Positions 52,313-60,838 of a DNA stretch of 64,000 bases are shown here, one piece after another. The stretch covers positions 1 to 64,000 of the forward strand of contig JAEVZU010000183.1 in assembly GCA_023392075.1 (NCBI GenBank). Direction: 5' to 3'. This stretch comes from Bacillota bacterium (GTDB lineage: Bacteria; Bacillota; Clostridia; Acetivibrionales; DSM-1351). The position numbers and the translations under genes are program-made. Under the pieces are notes generated by a model. It had not been told where the DNA came from, did no database searches, and was given only the letters and a program-made list of their open reading frames with translations. Numbering within the stretch: the stretch's first letter is position 1; each line of letters opens with the position of its first letter.

Positions 52313-54952
52313 ATGCAGAAGTTAGGATTAAATGAGCTTAGAGAACGCTATCTCAGCTTTTTTGAGAGCAAAGGTCATTTGAGAATGGCAAGTGCACCGC
52401 TGGTGCCTAAAAATGACCCGAGCCTTTTACTTATCAACTCGGGAATGGCTCCGCTGAAGCCTTATTTTACAGGTCAGGAGGAACCGCCAAGGAAAAGGGT
52501 GACTACCTGTCAGAAGTGTATCAGAACTCCTGATATAGAAAACGTGGGAAAAACCGCACGTCATGGGACTTATTTTGAAATGCTTGGAAATTTCTCCTTT
52601 GGAGATTATTTTAAAAAGGAAGCTATTCCCTGGGCCTGGGAATTTTGTACGCAGGATTTGAAAATGCCCGTCGACAAACTCTGGGTGACAATATATGAGG
52701 ATGATGATGAGGCCTTTGAAATATGGAACAAGGATATCGGACTTCCTCCTGAGAGAATAGTCAGAATGGGAAAAAAGGATAACTTCTGGGAACATGGTAC
52801 AGGTCCATGCGGTCCATGTTCTGAAATATATTTTGACAGAGGTCCCGAAAAGGGCTGCGGAAGCCCGGATTGCAAGGTCGGCTGTGAATGTGACCGCTAT
52901 GTTGAATTCTGGAACAATGTGTTCACTCAGTTCAACAGAGACGAGCAGGGCAACTATACCAGACTTGCCCATCCGAACATAGATACCGGTATGGGGCTGG
53001 AAAGACTTGCATGTATATCTCAGGGTGTAGACAATCTCTTTGAAGTTGACACAGTGCTTAACATATTGAATTATATCTGCAAAATAGCAGGCGTTGAATA
53101 TAAAAAGTCTGAAAAGACCGACATATCAATCCGTGTAATAACCGACCACATCAGAAGCACTACAATGATGGTATGTGACGGAGTTCTGCCATCAAATGAA
53201 GGCAGAGGCTATGTTTTGAGAAGACTTCTCAGAAGAGCGGCAAGACACGGAAGACTTCTTGGAATCAACAAGCCTTTCCTGTATGATGTTGCAATGGTAG
53301 TAATTAACGAATCCAAAGAAGCTTATCCTGAACTTGCTGAAAAGGCCGAGTACATCAAAAAGGTTATAAGAATTGAAGAGGAGCGCTTTGAGGCTACTGT
53401 TGACCAGGGAATAGTTATTCTGAACGAATTTATTTCTGAAATTATGGAAAAGAAGCAGACCGTGCTTCCTGGTGAAATGGTATTCAAGCTGCATGATACC
53501 TATGGTTTTCCGCTGGATCTCACAAGAGAGATTGCAGAGGAAAACGGCCTTGGAATTGATGAGGACGGCTTTAAAAAGGAAATGGATGCCCAGAAGAAAA
53601 AAGCGAGGGACGCTCATAACAGCAGGGATACCTCTGCCTGGGCGGACAGCGTATTCGACAAGCTGGACAAGAGCCTTAAAACGTCCTTTACCGGTTATGA
53701 AACAACCTCTGCGGATGCAAGGATTCTCTACATTGTAAAAGACGGAGAAATTGCAGAAACGGCCCAGGAGGGAGATGAGGTTACCGTAATACTGGATAGA
53801 ACCTCCTTCTATGCCGAAAGCGGCGGACAGGTGGGAGATACCGGGACAATAACCACCAGGAATGGCAAGGTTCAAATCAATGGCTGTACGAAGACTACCG
53901 ACGGAAAATACCTGCATACCGGTATTGTGGTCAGCGGTTTAATAGAAACAGGCAATCAGGGCACTGCACAGATAGATGTCAAGAGAAGAATGGCAATATG
54001 CAGAAACCACACAACCACGCACCTATTGCATAAGGCACTGAGAACCGTACTTGGCGATCATGTTCACCAGGCAGGTTCACTGGTGGAGCCAAACAAGCTC
54101 AGATTCGACTTCAGCCATTTCTCTGCCATGACAGCGGAGGAGCTTAAAAGGGTTGAGGATATGACAAATCAGGCCATACTTGAAAGTATGGAGGTAGACG
54201 TCAGGGAAATGCCCATAGAGGAGGCCAAGAAGCTTGGTGCCATGGCTCTGTTCGGAGAGAAATACGGAAACACGGTCAGAGTTGTAAAGGTTGAGGACTA
54301 CAGTATAGAATTCTGCGGTGGTACTCATTTGAAGAATACAGCACAGGCAGGACTGGTAAAGATACTGGGAGAAAGCGGTGTAGCAGCCGGTGTGAGGAGA
54401 TTGGAGGCCCTGACCGGTGAAGCTGCTATCAAATACTATGCCGAGAAGGAAAATCTGTTAAACGAGGTTTCACAGGCTCTGAAGGCTTCACCTCAGGACA
54501 GCCTGAAAAAGGTTGAAGCTATCGGACAGGAACTGAAGAACGCAGAAAAGGAAATCGAACAGCTTCGCAACAAGCTGGTGAGCGGTGAAGCCGACGAAGT
54601 TATTTCAAAAGCTGTTGAAGTCAAGGGTGTTAAAGTAATTACCGCCCGCTTTGATACTCTTGATATAGACGGACTCAGAAATACCGGAGATATGCTTAAA
54701 AACAAGCTGGAATCCGGCGTTGTCGTATTAGGTTCAAGCTATGGGGACAAGGTCAGCTTTATAGTGACGGCTACCAGGGATGTTCTGGCAAAAGGGGTTC
54801 ATTCGGGAAATATCATCAAGGAAGTTGCAAAGCTTGCCGGCGGCGGGGGAGGCGGTCGTCCTGACATGGCACAAGCCGGCGGAAAGGACGCAGCAAAGAT
54901 AAATGATGCTCTCAAGGCTGCAATTTCTGTTATTGAGGCGCAGATAAAGTAA
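52313..54952 (+). CDS. alaS: Alanyl-tRNA synthetase
   Basis: 879-residue class II synthetase that charges tRNA-Ala. Class II motif 1 is in the N-terminal catalytic part (FFESKGH...PLVPKNDPSLLLINSGMAPLKPYF), with motif 3 near GMGLERL. The editing domain has the zinc-site pieces HTTTHLLH and CGGTHL, and the C-terminal domain ends with a Gly-rich AGGGGGGRPDMAQAGG. Full length for the family. ATGGAGGATTAG precedes the ATG. Expression is controlled by the T-box leader upstream. Confidence 0.97.
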   Translation: MQKLGLNELRERYLSFFESKGHLRMASAPLVPKNDPSLLLINSGMAPLKPYFTGQEEPPRKRVTTCQKCIRTPDIENVGKTARHGTYFEMLGNFSFGDYFKKEAIPWAWEFCTQDLKMPVDKLWVTIYEDDDEAFEIWNKDIGLPPERIVRMGKKDNFWEHGTGPCGPCSEIYFDRGPEKGCGSPDCKVGCECDRYVEFWNNVFTQFNRDEQGNYTRLAHPNIDTGMGLERLACISQGVDNLFEVDTVLNILNYICKIAGVEYKKSEKTDISIRVITDHIRSTTMMVCDGVLPSNEGRGYVLRRLLRRAARHGRLLGINKPFLYDVAMVVINESKEAYPELAEKAEYIKKVIRIEEERFEATVDQGIVILNEFISEIMEKKQTVLPGEMVFKLHDTYGFPLDLTREIAEENGLGIDEDGFKKEMDAQKKKARDAHNSRDTSAWADSVFDKLDKSLKTSFTGYETTSADARILYIVKDGEIAETAQEGDEVTVILDRTSFYAESGGQVGDTGTITTRNGKVQINGCTKTTDGKYLHTGIVVSGLIETGNQGTAQIDVKRRMAICRNHTTTHLLHKALRTVLGDHVHQAGSLVEPNKLRFDFSHFSAMTAEELKRVEDMTNQAILESMEVDVREMPIEEAKKLGAMALFGEKYGNTVRVVKVEDYSIEFCGGTHLKNTAQAGLVKILGESGVAAGVRRLEALTGEAAIKYYAEKENLLNEVSQALKASPQDSLKKVEAIGQELKNAEKEIEQLRNKLVSGEADEVISKAVEVKGVKVITARFDTLDIDGLRNTGDMLKNKLESGVVVLGSSYGDKVSFIVTATRDVLAKGVHSGNIIKEVAKLAGGGGGGRPDMAQAGGKDAAKINDALKAAISVIEAQIK

Positions 54953-54971
54953 TATTGAAAGGAGCTTTACA

Positions 54972-55316
54972 ATGAGTGATTGCATTTTTTGTAAAATAAT
55001 TAACAGGGAGATTCCCTCCAAACCGGTTTATGAAAATGACAGTGTATATGCTTTTCATGATATCAGTCCGGAGGCACCTGTTCATGTTCTGATCGTACCC
55101 AAGGAGCATATAGCTTCTCATAATGAATTAACTGCCGGGAATGTTGGAATAGTGAAAGATATACATCTTGCAGCAAATGAAATAGCAAGGCAGTTAGGAA
55201 TAGCAGAGAGTGGTTACAGGCTTATAAACAACTGCGGAGGCGATGCGGGTCAAACGGTTTTCCACCTTCACTATCACCTTGTAGGCGGAAAATCTATGGG
55301 CAGCAAAATACTGTAA
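54972..55316 (+). CDS. HIT-family nucleotide hydrolase (HinT-like)
   Basis: 114-residue protein with the histidine triad FHLHYHLVGG near the C-terminus and the N-terminal block CIFCKIINREIPSKPVYEND. HinT enzymes hydrolyse purine nucleoside phosphoramidates and aminoacyl-adenylates, which makes its place 19 bases after alaS notable: it may clear aminoacyl-AMP by-products. AAAGGAGC lies upstream. Confidence 0.94.
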   Translation: MSDCIFCKIINREIPSKPVYENDSVYAFHDISPEAPVHVLIVPKEHIASHNELTAGNVGIVKDIHLAANEIARQLGIAESGYRLINNCGGDAGQTVFHLHYHLVGGKSMGSKIL

Positions 55317-55340
55317 GTTATCTGCTTATATAAATAAATG

Positions 55341-55370
55341 TTGACACTTTTTTGAAAAATAATATATAAT
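55341..55370 (+). promoter_or_regulatory. Promoter of rpsU-yqeY
   Basis: TTGACA (55341-55346), 18-base spacer, TATAAT (55365-55370). In the leader a perfect hairpin TAGTATTTA/TAAATACTA (55403-55422) lies about 50 bases before rpsU and could be a control element. Confidence 0.8.
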
Positions 55371-55469
55371 ATACTGTGTGCTGTATTTAGCTTGATTCCC
55401 TATAGTATTTAAATAAATACTACGGCTTATTCCCGGCACAATTGTTACCATCGGAGGGAGGGAAGTTGT

Positions 55470-55646
55470 GTGTCTGAAGTAAGAGTTAAAGAGAATGAGT
55501 CTTTGGATAGTGCTCTCAAAAGGTTTAAGAGATCTTGTGCTAAATCAGGTGTTTTAGCTGAGGTTAGAAAGAGAGAGCATTACGAGAAGCCAAGTGTTAA
55601 GAGAAAAAAGAAATCTGAAGCTGCAAGGAAAAGAAAATTCAAATAA
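55470..55646 (+). CDS. rpsU: 30S ribosomal protein S21
   Basis: 58-residue basic protein starting at GTG 55470 behind GGAGGGAGG. Sequence begins MSEVRVKENESLDSALKRF and ends in a Lys/Arg-rich tail (KRKKKSEAARKRKFK), the S21 pattern. It binds the small subunit near the anti-Shine-Dalgarno region. It is followed 43 bases later by yqeY, a pairing common in Firmicutes. Confidence 0.97.
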   Translation: MSEVRVKENESLDSALKRFKRSCAKSGVLAEVRKREHYEKPSVKRKKKSEAARKRKFK

Positions 55647-55689
55647 TATTGTGACAGTAGTAGCTTATGGCTAATAGGAGATATTTATT

Positions 55690-56133
55690 ATGTCACTAAA
55701 AGATTTGCTTCTACAGGATTTAAAAGGTGCCATGAAGGATGGCGATAATGTTAGGAAAACAGCTGTTCAGATGGCAAGGTCGGCAGTGCTTCAGGTTGAA
55801 AAGGATACAAAGGTCACCCTTGACGATGATGGTATAGTTGAGATTATTGCTAAGGAAGTAAAAAAAAGAATGGATACCTTGCCTGATTTTGAGAAAAGCG
55901 GCAGGGACGATCTTATAGATAATCTAAAGGCTGAAATTGAAGTTTTGAAAAAATATTTACCACAGCAGTTAAGCGAAGCTGAGATTGAGAATATTGTAAA
56001 GAATGCAATTTCTTCGACAGGGGCTGCTTCTGCAAAGGATATCGGAAAGGTAATGCAGGCTGTTATGCCTGAAACCAGAGGCAAAGCCGACGGTAAATTG
56101 GTTAACCAGATCGTAAAAAAATTATTAGGATAA
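55690..56133 (+). CDS. yqeY: YqeY / GatB-tail domain protein
   Basis: 147-residue protein with the helical YqeY fold: MSLKDLLLQDLKGAMKDGD..., KKRMDTLPDFEKSGRDDLID, and the GatB-like tail (DIGKVMQAVMPETRGKADGKLVNQIVKKLL). It is related to the tRNA-binding tail of the GatB amidotransferase subunit; the precise role is unknown. Co-transcribed with rpsU; TAGGAGA lies upstream and a terminator follows. Confidence 0.94.
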   Translation: MSLKDLLLQDLKGAMKDGDNVRKTAVQMARSAVLQVEKDTKVTLDDDGIVEIIAKEVKKRMDTLPDFEKSGRDDLIDNLKAEIEVLKKYLPQQLSEAEIENIVKNAISSTGAASAKDIGKVMQAVMPETRGKADGKLVNQIVKKLLG

Positions 56134-56135
56134 AG

Positions 56136-56163
56136 AAAAAGCCCGGTATGTACCGGGCTTTTT
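56136..56163. terminator. Terminator after yqeY
   Basis: Perfect stem AAAAAGCCCGGTA (56136-56148) / TACCGGGCTTTTT (56151-56163), 2-base gap, T-rich 3' side. Also suits the convergent AraC-type gene. Confidence 0.88.
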
Positions 56164-56179
56164 CTTTTTTAACCATGTA

Positions 56180-57067
56180 TCAGTGGTTGTTTAAATGTGT
56201 ATAATAAAACGCATTTCTATATTGAGTTGGAGTCAGATGCTCATGTTTTTTGAATAACTTCATAAAATACTTCTCGTCATCAAATCCCAGGTGATAAGAA
56301 ATTTCCTTGATGCTGTAATTGGTATTTACCAGCATCTCTTTGGCTTTTGACAACTTTCTGTCATTAATGTATCTCAATAGACTCATTCCGGTCTTTTGCT
56401 TGAATATCCGGTTAAAGTAGTCCACATTATAATTATATTTATCTGCAATATCGGATATATGAATTGATTTTTTTATATTTATACGTATCCATTCAAGAAC
56501 CGAATTAAAAACACTGCTATTAATGTCATTGCTTATATTTGCTTTATAGTAGTTTAAAATAGTGAGCTCTGTAATTTCAAGAGCCAATGAAGTCAAAAAC
56601 AAATTGGTTTGATATTTTGTATGGCGGTTAAAGCTTTGTGAGTGGAGCAATTGTCTGAATAAAATATGAATTATTTCGATTGATTCAAATGCTTGGAATA
56701 ATGGTAACAGGACAACTTGCTGATCAAAATTGTTAAATCTCATTAATGAAAACTCATTTGACAAATCTTTTTCATCTAATATCTCATAGGGAGTTTTGGA
56801 ATAAAAATGACACCAATAATACGAGACAACTTCTTCAGAAATTTTATAGCCCTCATGTACGGTTTGAGGCAAAAGGAGCAGCGTACTGCCGGGAGAAATT
56901 TCAAAATACTCTTGAGCCTGCTGAATATATGCCGTTCCCTCAATTCCATATATTATGACAAAGCTGTCAATATTGCGTTTGGCATGACACCATTCTCCTT
57001 TTGATATGAATCTGCCACTTGAAATATAGGAGAGAGGAGTACTTATGTCAAATTTTACAAATTTCAC
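56180..57067 (-). CDS. AraC-family regulator divergent from protease cluster
   Basis: 295-residue regulator. GTG 57067 is preferred over GTG 57079 because AGGTGG lies eight bases before it and overlaps the earlier codon. The N-terminal cupin-like sensor domain (about 20-150, ISPGSTLLLLPQTVHEG) is followed by two AraC helix-turn-helix motifs (about 195-290; YNVDYFNRIFKQKTGMSLLRYIN, EKYFMKLFKKHEHLTPTQYR). There is no receiver domain, so it responds to a small ligand. It is divergent from the three secreted metallopeptidase-like genes and is their likely regulator. Confidence 0.9.
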   Translation of the reverse strand: MKFVKFDISTPLSYISSGRFISKGEWCHAKRNIDSFVIIYGIEGTAYIQQAQEYFEISPGSTLLLLPQTVHEGYKISEEVVSYYWCHFYSKTPYEILDEKDLSNEFSLMRFNNFDQQVVLLPLFQAFESIEIIHILFRQLLHSQSFNRHTKYQTNLFLTSLALEITELTILNYYKANISNDINSSVFNSVLEWIRINIKKSIHISDIADKYNYNVDYFNRIFKQKTGMSLLRYINDRKLSKAKEMLVNTNYSIKEISYHLGFDDEKYFMKLFKKHEHLTPTQYRNAFYYTHLNNH

Positions 57068-57441
57068 AAAGTTCACCACCTGTTATTTATTTCAAAACTA
57101 AGCATATGTAAATATAAATTTAGTATACCATAAACTATATTTAATTTCCATAATCAAATAAGTGTATCTTTAGACCACTAAATTACCTGTTTATTCCACT
57201 TATGCCATTTAAAAGATAATATTATAATAAAAATATATATAGTCCACTTACTCAACGTCAAACTTTTTTTAGTATAACTTCATTTTTCTAATCAAATACA
57301 ATTACCAAAAAATAAATATCCCGGACAGGATAATACCATAAAGTTAATGAGAAAAGAGGTGATTATAACTCACTTAAAAGTTCTGACAACAAAATTTAAT
57401 GTGTTTTGTTGAAACATGTGTTTTACAAAGGGGGTATTTTT
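57068..57441. other. Divergent control region of araC and protease genes
   Basis: 374 very A/T-rich bases. CCACTTA occurs at about 57197 and 57244 and a related CCACTAA at about 57176; these might be regulator contacts. No clear sigma-A -35 element is seen for the protease gene, as expected for activator-dependent transcription. No supported gene. Confidence 0.5.
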
Positions 57442-58686
57442 ATGTTTAGAAAGAAGTTTAGTATGGGTGTCGTATTGCTTTTGACGGTTATGTTACTTCT
57501 TGGTACCTTGAATGCTTCTGCTGCGGATACCAATATCGCTCCTCTGGGAACTGCATCTGCATCGTACTGTTCGCCATGGGAAGATGTAAATGCCGTAAAT
57601 GACGGATATAATCCTTCAAGCTCGGGAGACAGGGCACATGCTGTCTATGGAAACTGGGACAACCCCGGATCTACACAATGGGTACAGTACGACTTCGCTC
57701 AAAGTTACACCATATCAAAATCTGATGTTTACTGGTTTAGAGATATATCAGACGGCGGTGAGATTGATGTTCCCGCATCATGTGCAATCAAGTACTGGAA
57801 CGGCAGCTCATGGATAGACGTCAGCAATCCTGCAGGTCTGGGAGTAGCAGCGAATACATATAATACGACTACCTTTACACCTGTGACTACTTCTAAAATA
57901 AGGCTGCAAATGACGGCAAAAACATCAAACTCAACAGGTATTCTGGAGTGGAGGGTATGGGGTACAGCGAGTAACGGCAATACACCTGTTGTTGCAACTC
58001 CTCCGAGCTGGATAAATTCATTTTACAAAAAGGCAGTTATGATACATGGTATTCCAATATGCTCAACGAATGCGGTTCCGGATCAGGCACTTATAAATGG
58101 CTATAACATTCTGGAGCCATATCTTAGAAAGATAAGTGTTGAGAAACCTGAAATAATACAAAAAATGAATCAAAACAGAGTTTATGTTATAGTAATCGGT
58201 CTTAATGAGACCAATGCCCAGCATCCTTCCTGGGCGGGATATAATGATCCGTCCTGGCCGAGAAGAGGCGGAGGAGGGCTTAATACTACCGTACTTGAAG
58301 AAGATTTAATCGTACCGTCAAATGATACCTGGAGGCAAAATTTCTGTGGTCTGGTGCATGAGTTCACTCATACCATGCTGTCCTACGGGTTAGGTGATGC
58401 CAACCATCAAGGTGCGGATATGACTTACTATAACAGGATACTTGCTGCTTACAACAGTGCCATTTCAAAGAATTTGTATACCGAATCGTCCTATGACAGG
58501 AGTAATTACCATGAATATTTCTGCGGTCAGGTTGGCAGATGGTTCAATGGGAATCCGACCGATCTAAACGTTCCAAACGCGGCAAATTTAACAGACAGAC
58601 AGCAGCTGGAGATATATGATCCAGCAGTATACCAGATATGTTCGGAACTTTATGGCCCATATAGCCTGCCGGCTCCATGGGATTAA
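57442..58686 (+). CDS. Secreted discoidin-like / HExxH metallopeptidase-like protein 1
   Basis: 414-residue secreted protein. ATG 57442 follows AAGGGGG. Signal peptide about 1-28 (LNASAA). An F5/8-type C (discoidin-like) binding domain spans about 30-185 (NIAPLGTASASY...WVQYDF...GILEWRVWG). The C-terminal domain (about 190-414) starts PPSWINSFYKKAVMI and has HEFTH (His306-Glu307-His310) and, 48 residues on, YHEYFCGQVGRWF, whose Glu358 is a plausible third zinc ligand (gluzincin pattern). This layout recalls the Con-13-like group of secreted proteins; activity is unproven. First of three tandem paralogues. Confidence 0.85.
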   Translation: MFRKKFSMGVVLLLTVMLLLGTLNASAADTNIAPLGTASASYCSPWEDVNAVNDGYNPSSSGDRAHAVYGNWDNPGSTQWVQYDFAQSYTISKSDVYWFRDISDGGEIDVPASCAIKYWNGSSWIDVSNPAGLGVAANTYNTTTFTPVTTSKIRLQMTAKTSNSTGILEWRVWGTASNGNTPVVATPPSWINSFYKKAVMIHGIPICSTNAVPDQALINGYNILEPYLRKISVEKPEIIQKMNQNRVYVIVIGLNETNAQHPSWAGYNDPSWPRRGGGGLNTTVLEEDLIVPSNDTWRQNFCGLVHEFTHTMLSYGLGDANHQGADMTYYNRILAAYNSAISKNLYTESSYDRSNYHEYFCGQVGRWFNGNPTDLNVPNAANLTDRQQLEIYDPAVYQICSELYGPYSLPAPWD

Positions 58687-58819
58687 TAAGCAACAGTAAA
58701 GCAGGTAACCGGTCCGGCGGATGAAGGCCGGACCGGTTCAAAGAGTATATTTTTAAGCGGGGTAACAGGAATAAATTGAGAAGTGACAAATACATGATCT
58801 GTAAAAGGAGAAGATAATT

Positions 58820-60736
58820 ATGTCCATATCTAAAAAAAGATTTATGCGAAGCATGGCACTTTTAATATCGGTGATTCTTTTGTTGGCAACTGTAAATTAT
58901 TCCGTATTTGCAGAAGATTCAAATATTGATCCTCAAGCCGAAAGCGGAGATGATTTGCAGAATGGTCTGGTTGTAAAATACGAATTTAATGAGACTTCAG
59001 GAACTACAGCGGCCGATTCATCCGGAAACGGTAAAAACGCTGCACTTACACAAGCTGTATTCGCTGCCGGCAAAACCGGCAATGCTCTCAGTTTGAGCGG
59101 GAGCACCCAATATGCAAGCCTGCCGGCCGGAGTAGTCAGTACATGCAATGATATTACAGTAGCAGCATGGGTAAAGCTGGATACAATCAGCAGCTGGAGC
59201 AGAATATTCGATTTTGGTACCGGGACATCAAATTATATGTTTTTAACTCCCAGCAGCAGCTCAAATAAAATAAGATTTTCGATATCAAACGGCGGTTCAG
59301 GTTCGGAGCAGCAAATAAACGGGAATGCAGCCCTGACAACAGGTTCCTGGAAGCATGTGGCAGTTACTCTCTCTGGTAATACAGGTACATTATACCTTGA
59401 TGGTGTGGCAGCTGGGACAAATACCGGTATGACATTAAATCCATCCGACCTTGGAACAACAACCCAGAATTACCTGGGCAAATCGCAGTATTCCGATCCT
59501 TATCTGGATGGGATGATTGATGATTTCGTAATATACAACAGGGCATTGAGTCAGACAGAGATAGCAAGTCTGGCTGGTGATACACAGACCGGTTATACGA
59601 GGATAGATGACAATACTACAGGTACGGGTTTAAACCAGTTTGAATACGTGGGTGCATGGAATAGGGAAACTTCATCCGGCGCTTACTCAGGGAGTGAGCA
59701 CTGGTCAAAAACAAAAAATGATTATGTAAATATTAAATTTTATGGCAGGCAGATAAAAGTCTACAGCTCAAAGGATACCGATTACGGAACATTCTGTGCA
59801 TCCATTGACGGCGGCGCTGAATCAGCCTGGTCGTGCTGGCAGGTTGTAAGGAGAAACCAGGCAATAGTATATGAAAGCCGTGTACTTCCGCTGGGAGAAC
59901 ACACATTAAAAATAAGGGTAGCCGGACTCAAAAATCCTGATACGGCAAATACAGACACAAATGTCTGCATTGATTTTGCAGACGTATATGAAACCGGGAT
60001 TCAGCCCACATCTCCGGCACACGGGGATACTCCTGTTGTCACCACACCTCCGAGCTGGTGCGGCAGTTTTTATACAAAATGTGTTATGGTACAGGATATT
60101 CCCATTGTTTCATCAAACAATGTTGCAGACTCTTCACTGATAAAAGCGTTCCATATAATTAATCCCATGCTCACAAAAATCATGACGGACAAGCCTGCAG
60201 TTTATCAAAAGCTGCTTGATAATTCGGTAAAAATAACTGTGGAAGGATTAAATGAATATAATATGACACTTCCGGAATGGACCTGGCAGCCCTCCTGTGA
60301 TTTTAATGCTGCCTTCAGAGGTTCTAACGGGGGACGGGAAACACTGATTCTCGAGGATGACATAATAGCTTCGACAACCTGGCTGCAAAGATACTGCGTT
60401 TTGGCACACGAGTTTGCACATACAATACTGTCATTCGGTATTGGTGATCTGGAATATCCGGGTGCTGATTCCGGAATAACAAACCAGGTGTTATCTGCTT
60501 ATAACGCTGCTATAGCTGCAAACAAATATACTGAATCATCCTATGACCGCAGCAATATTCATGAATATTTTGCAGGCAATGTGGGACGCTGGTTTAATGC
60601 TAATCCAGTAAATCTGAATGTACCGAATGCTTCGTCAAAAACCCCGAGACAACAGCTGCAGGAATACGATCCTGCAATTTACAGTGTTTTATCTGCGTTG
60701 TTTGGTGAATATAAGCTGCCGGCTCCCTGGAATTAA
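58820..60736 (+). CDS. Secreted LamG-like / HExxH metallopeptidase-like protein 2
   Basis: 638-residue secreted protein; AAAGGAGAAG precedes ATG 58820. Signal peptide about 1-34, then a LamG/concanavalin-like domain (about 45-255: VKYEFNETSGTTAADSSGNG ... DGMIDDFVIYNRALS), a second beta-sandwich of unassigned type (about 258-395, EYVGAWNRETSSGAYSGSEHW), and the same C-terminal domain as its neighbour (about 400-638): HEFAH at 530-534 and IHEYFAGNVGRWF. Both neighbours share the ending PAPW with protein 1. The adhesive domains differ from protein 1 while the catalytic-type domain is kept. Confidence 0.85.
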   Translation: MSISKKRFMRSMALLISVILLLATVNYSVFAEDSNIDPQAESGDDLQNGLVVKYEFNETSGTTAADSSGNGKNAALTQAVFAAGKTGNALSLSGSTQYASLPAGVVSTCNDITVAAWVKLDTISSWSRIFDFGTGTSNYMFLTPSSSSNKIRFSISNGGSGSEQQINGNAALTTGSWKHVAVTLSGNTGTLYLDGVAAGTNTGMTLNPSDLGTTTQNYLGKSQYSDPYLDGMIDDFVIYNRALSQTEIASLAGDTQTGYTRIDDNTTGTGLNQFEYVGAWNRETSSGAYSGSEHWSKTKNDYVNIKFYGRQIKVYSSKDTDYGTFCASIDGGAESAWSCWQVVRRNQAIVYESRVLPLGEHTLKIRVAGLKNPDTANTDTNVCIDFADVYETGIQPTSPAHGDTPVVTTPPSWCGSFYTKCVMVQDIPIVSSNNVADSSLIKAFHIINPMLTKIMTDKPAVYQKLLDNSVKITVEGLNEYNMTLPEWTWQPSCDFNAAFRGSNGGRETLILEDDIIASTTWLQRYCVLAHEFAHTILSFGIGDLEYPGADSGITNQVLSAYNAAIAANKYTESSYDRSNIHEYFAGNVGRWFNANPVNLNVPNASSKTPRQQLQEYDPAIYSVLSALFGEYKLPAPWN

Positions 60737-60838
60737 AAGTTATATGGTTATAGTAACTGTTATTTTATAACATAAAATCCAACGGTCAAGATGTTCACAG
60801 ACTTATGCAAATGGATTTTATATGAAAGAGAGGACTAT

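Noticed and set aside
52427..52972. 181-codon minus-strand open frame inside alaS
   Set aside because: Mirror of a highly conserved gene on the other strand; no ribosome site and no recognisable protein.
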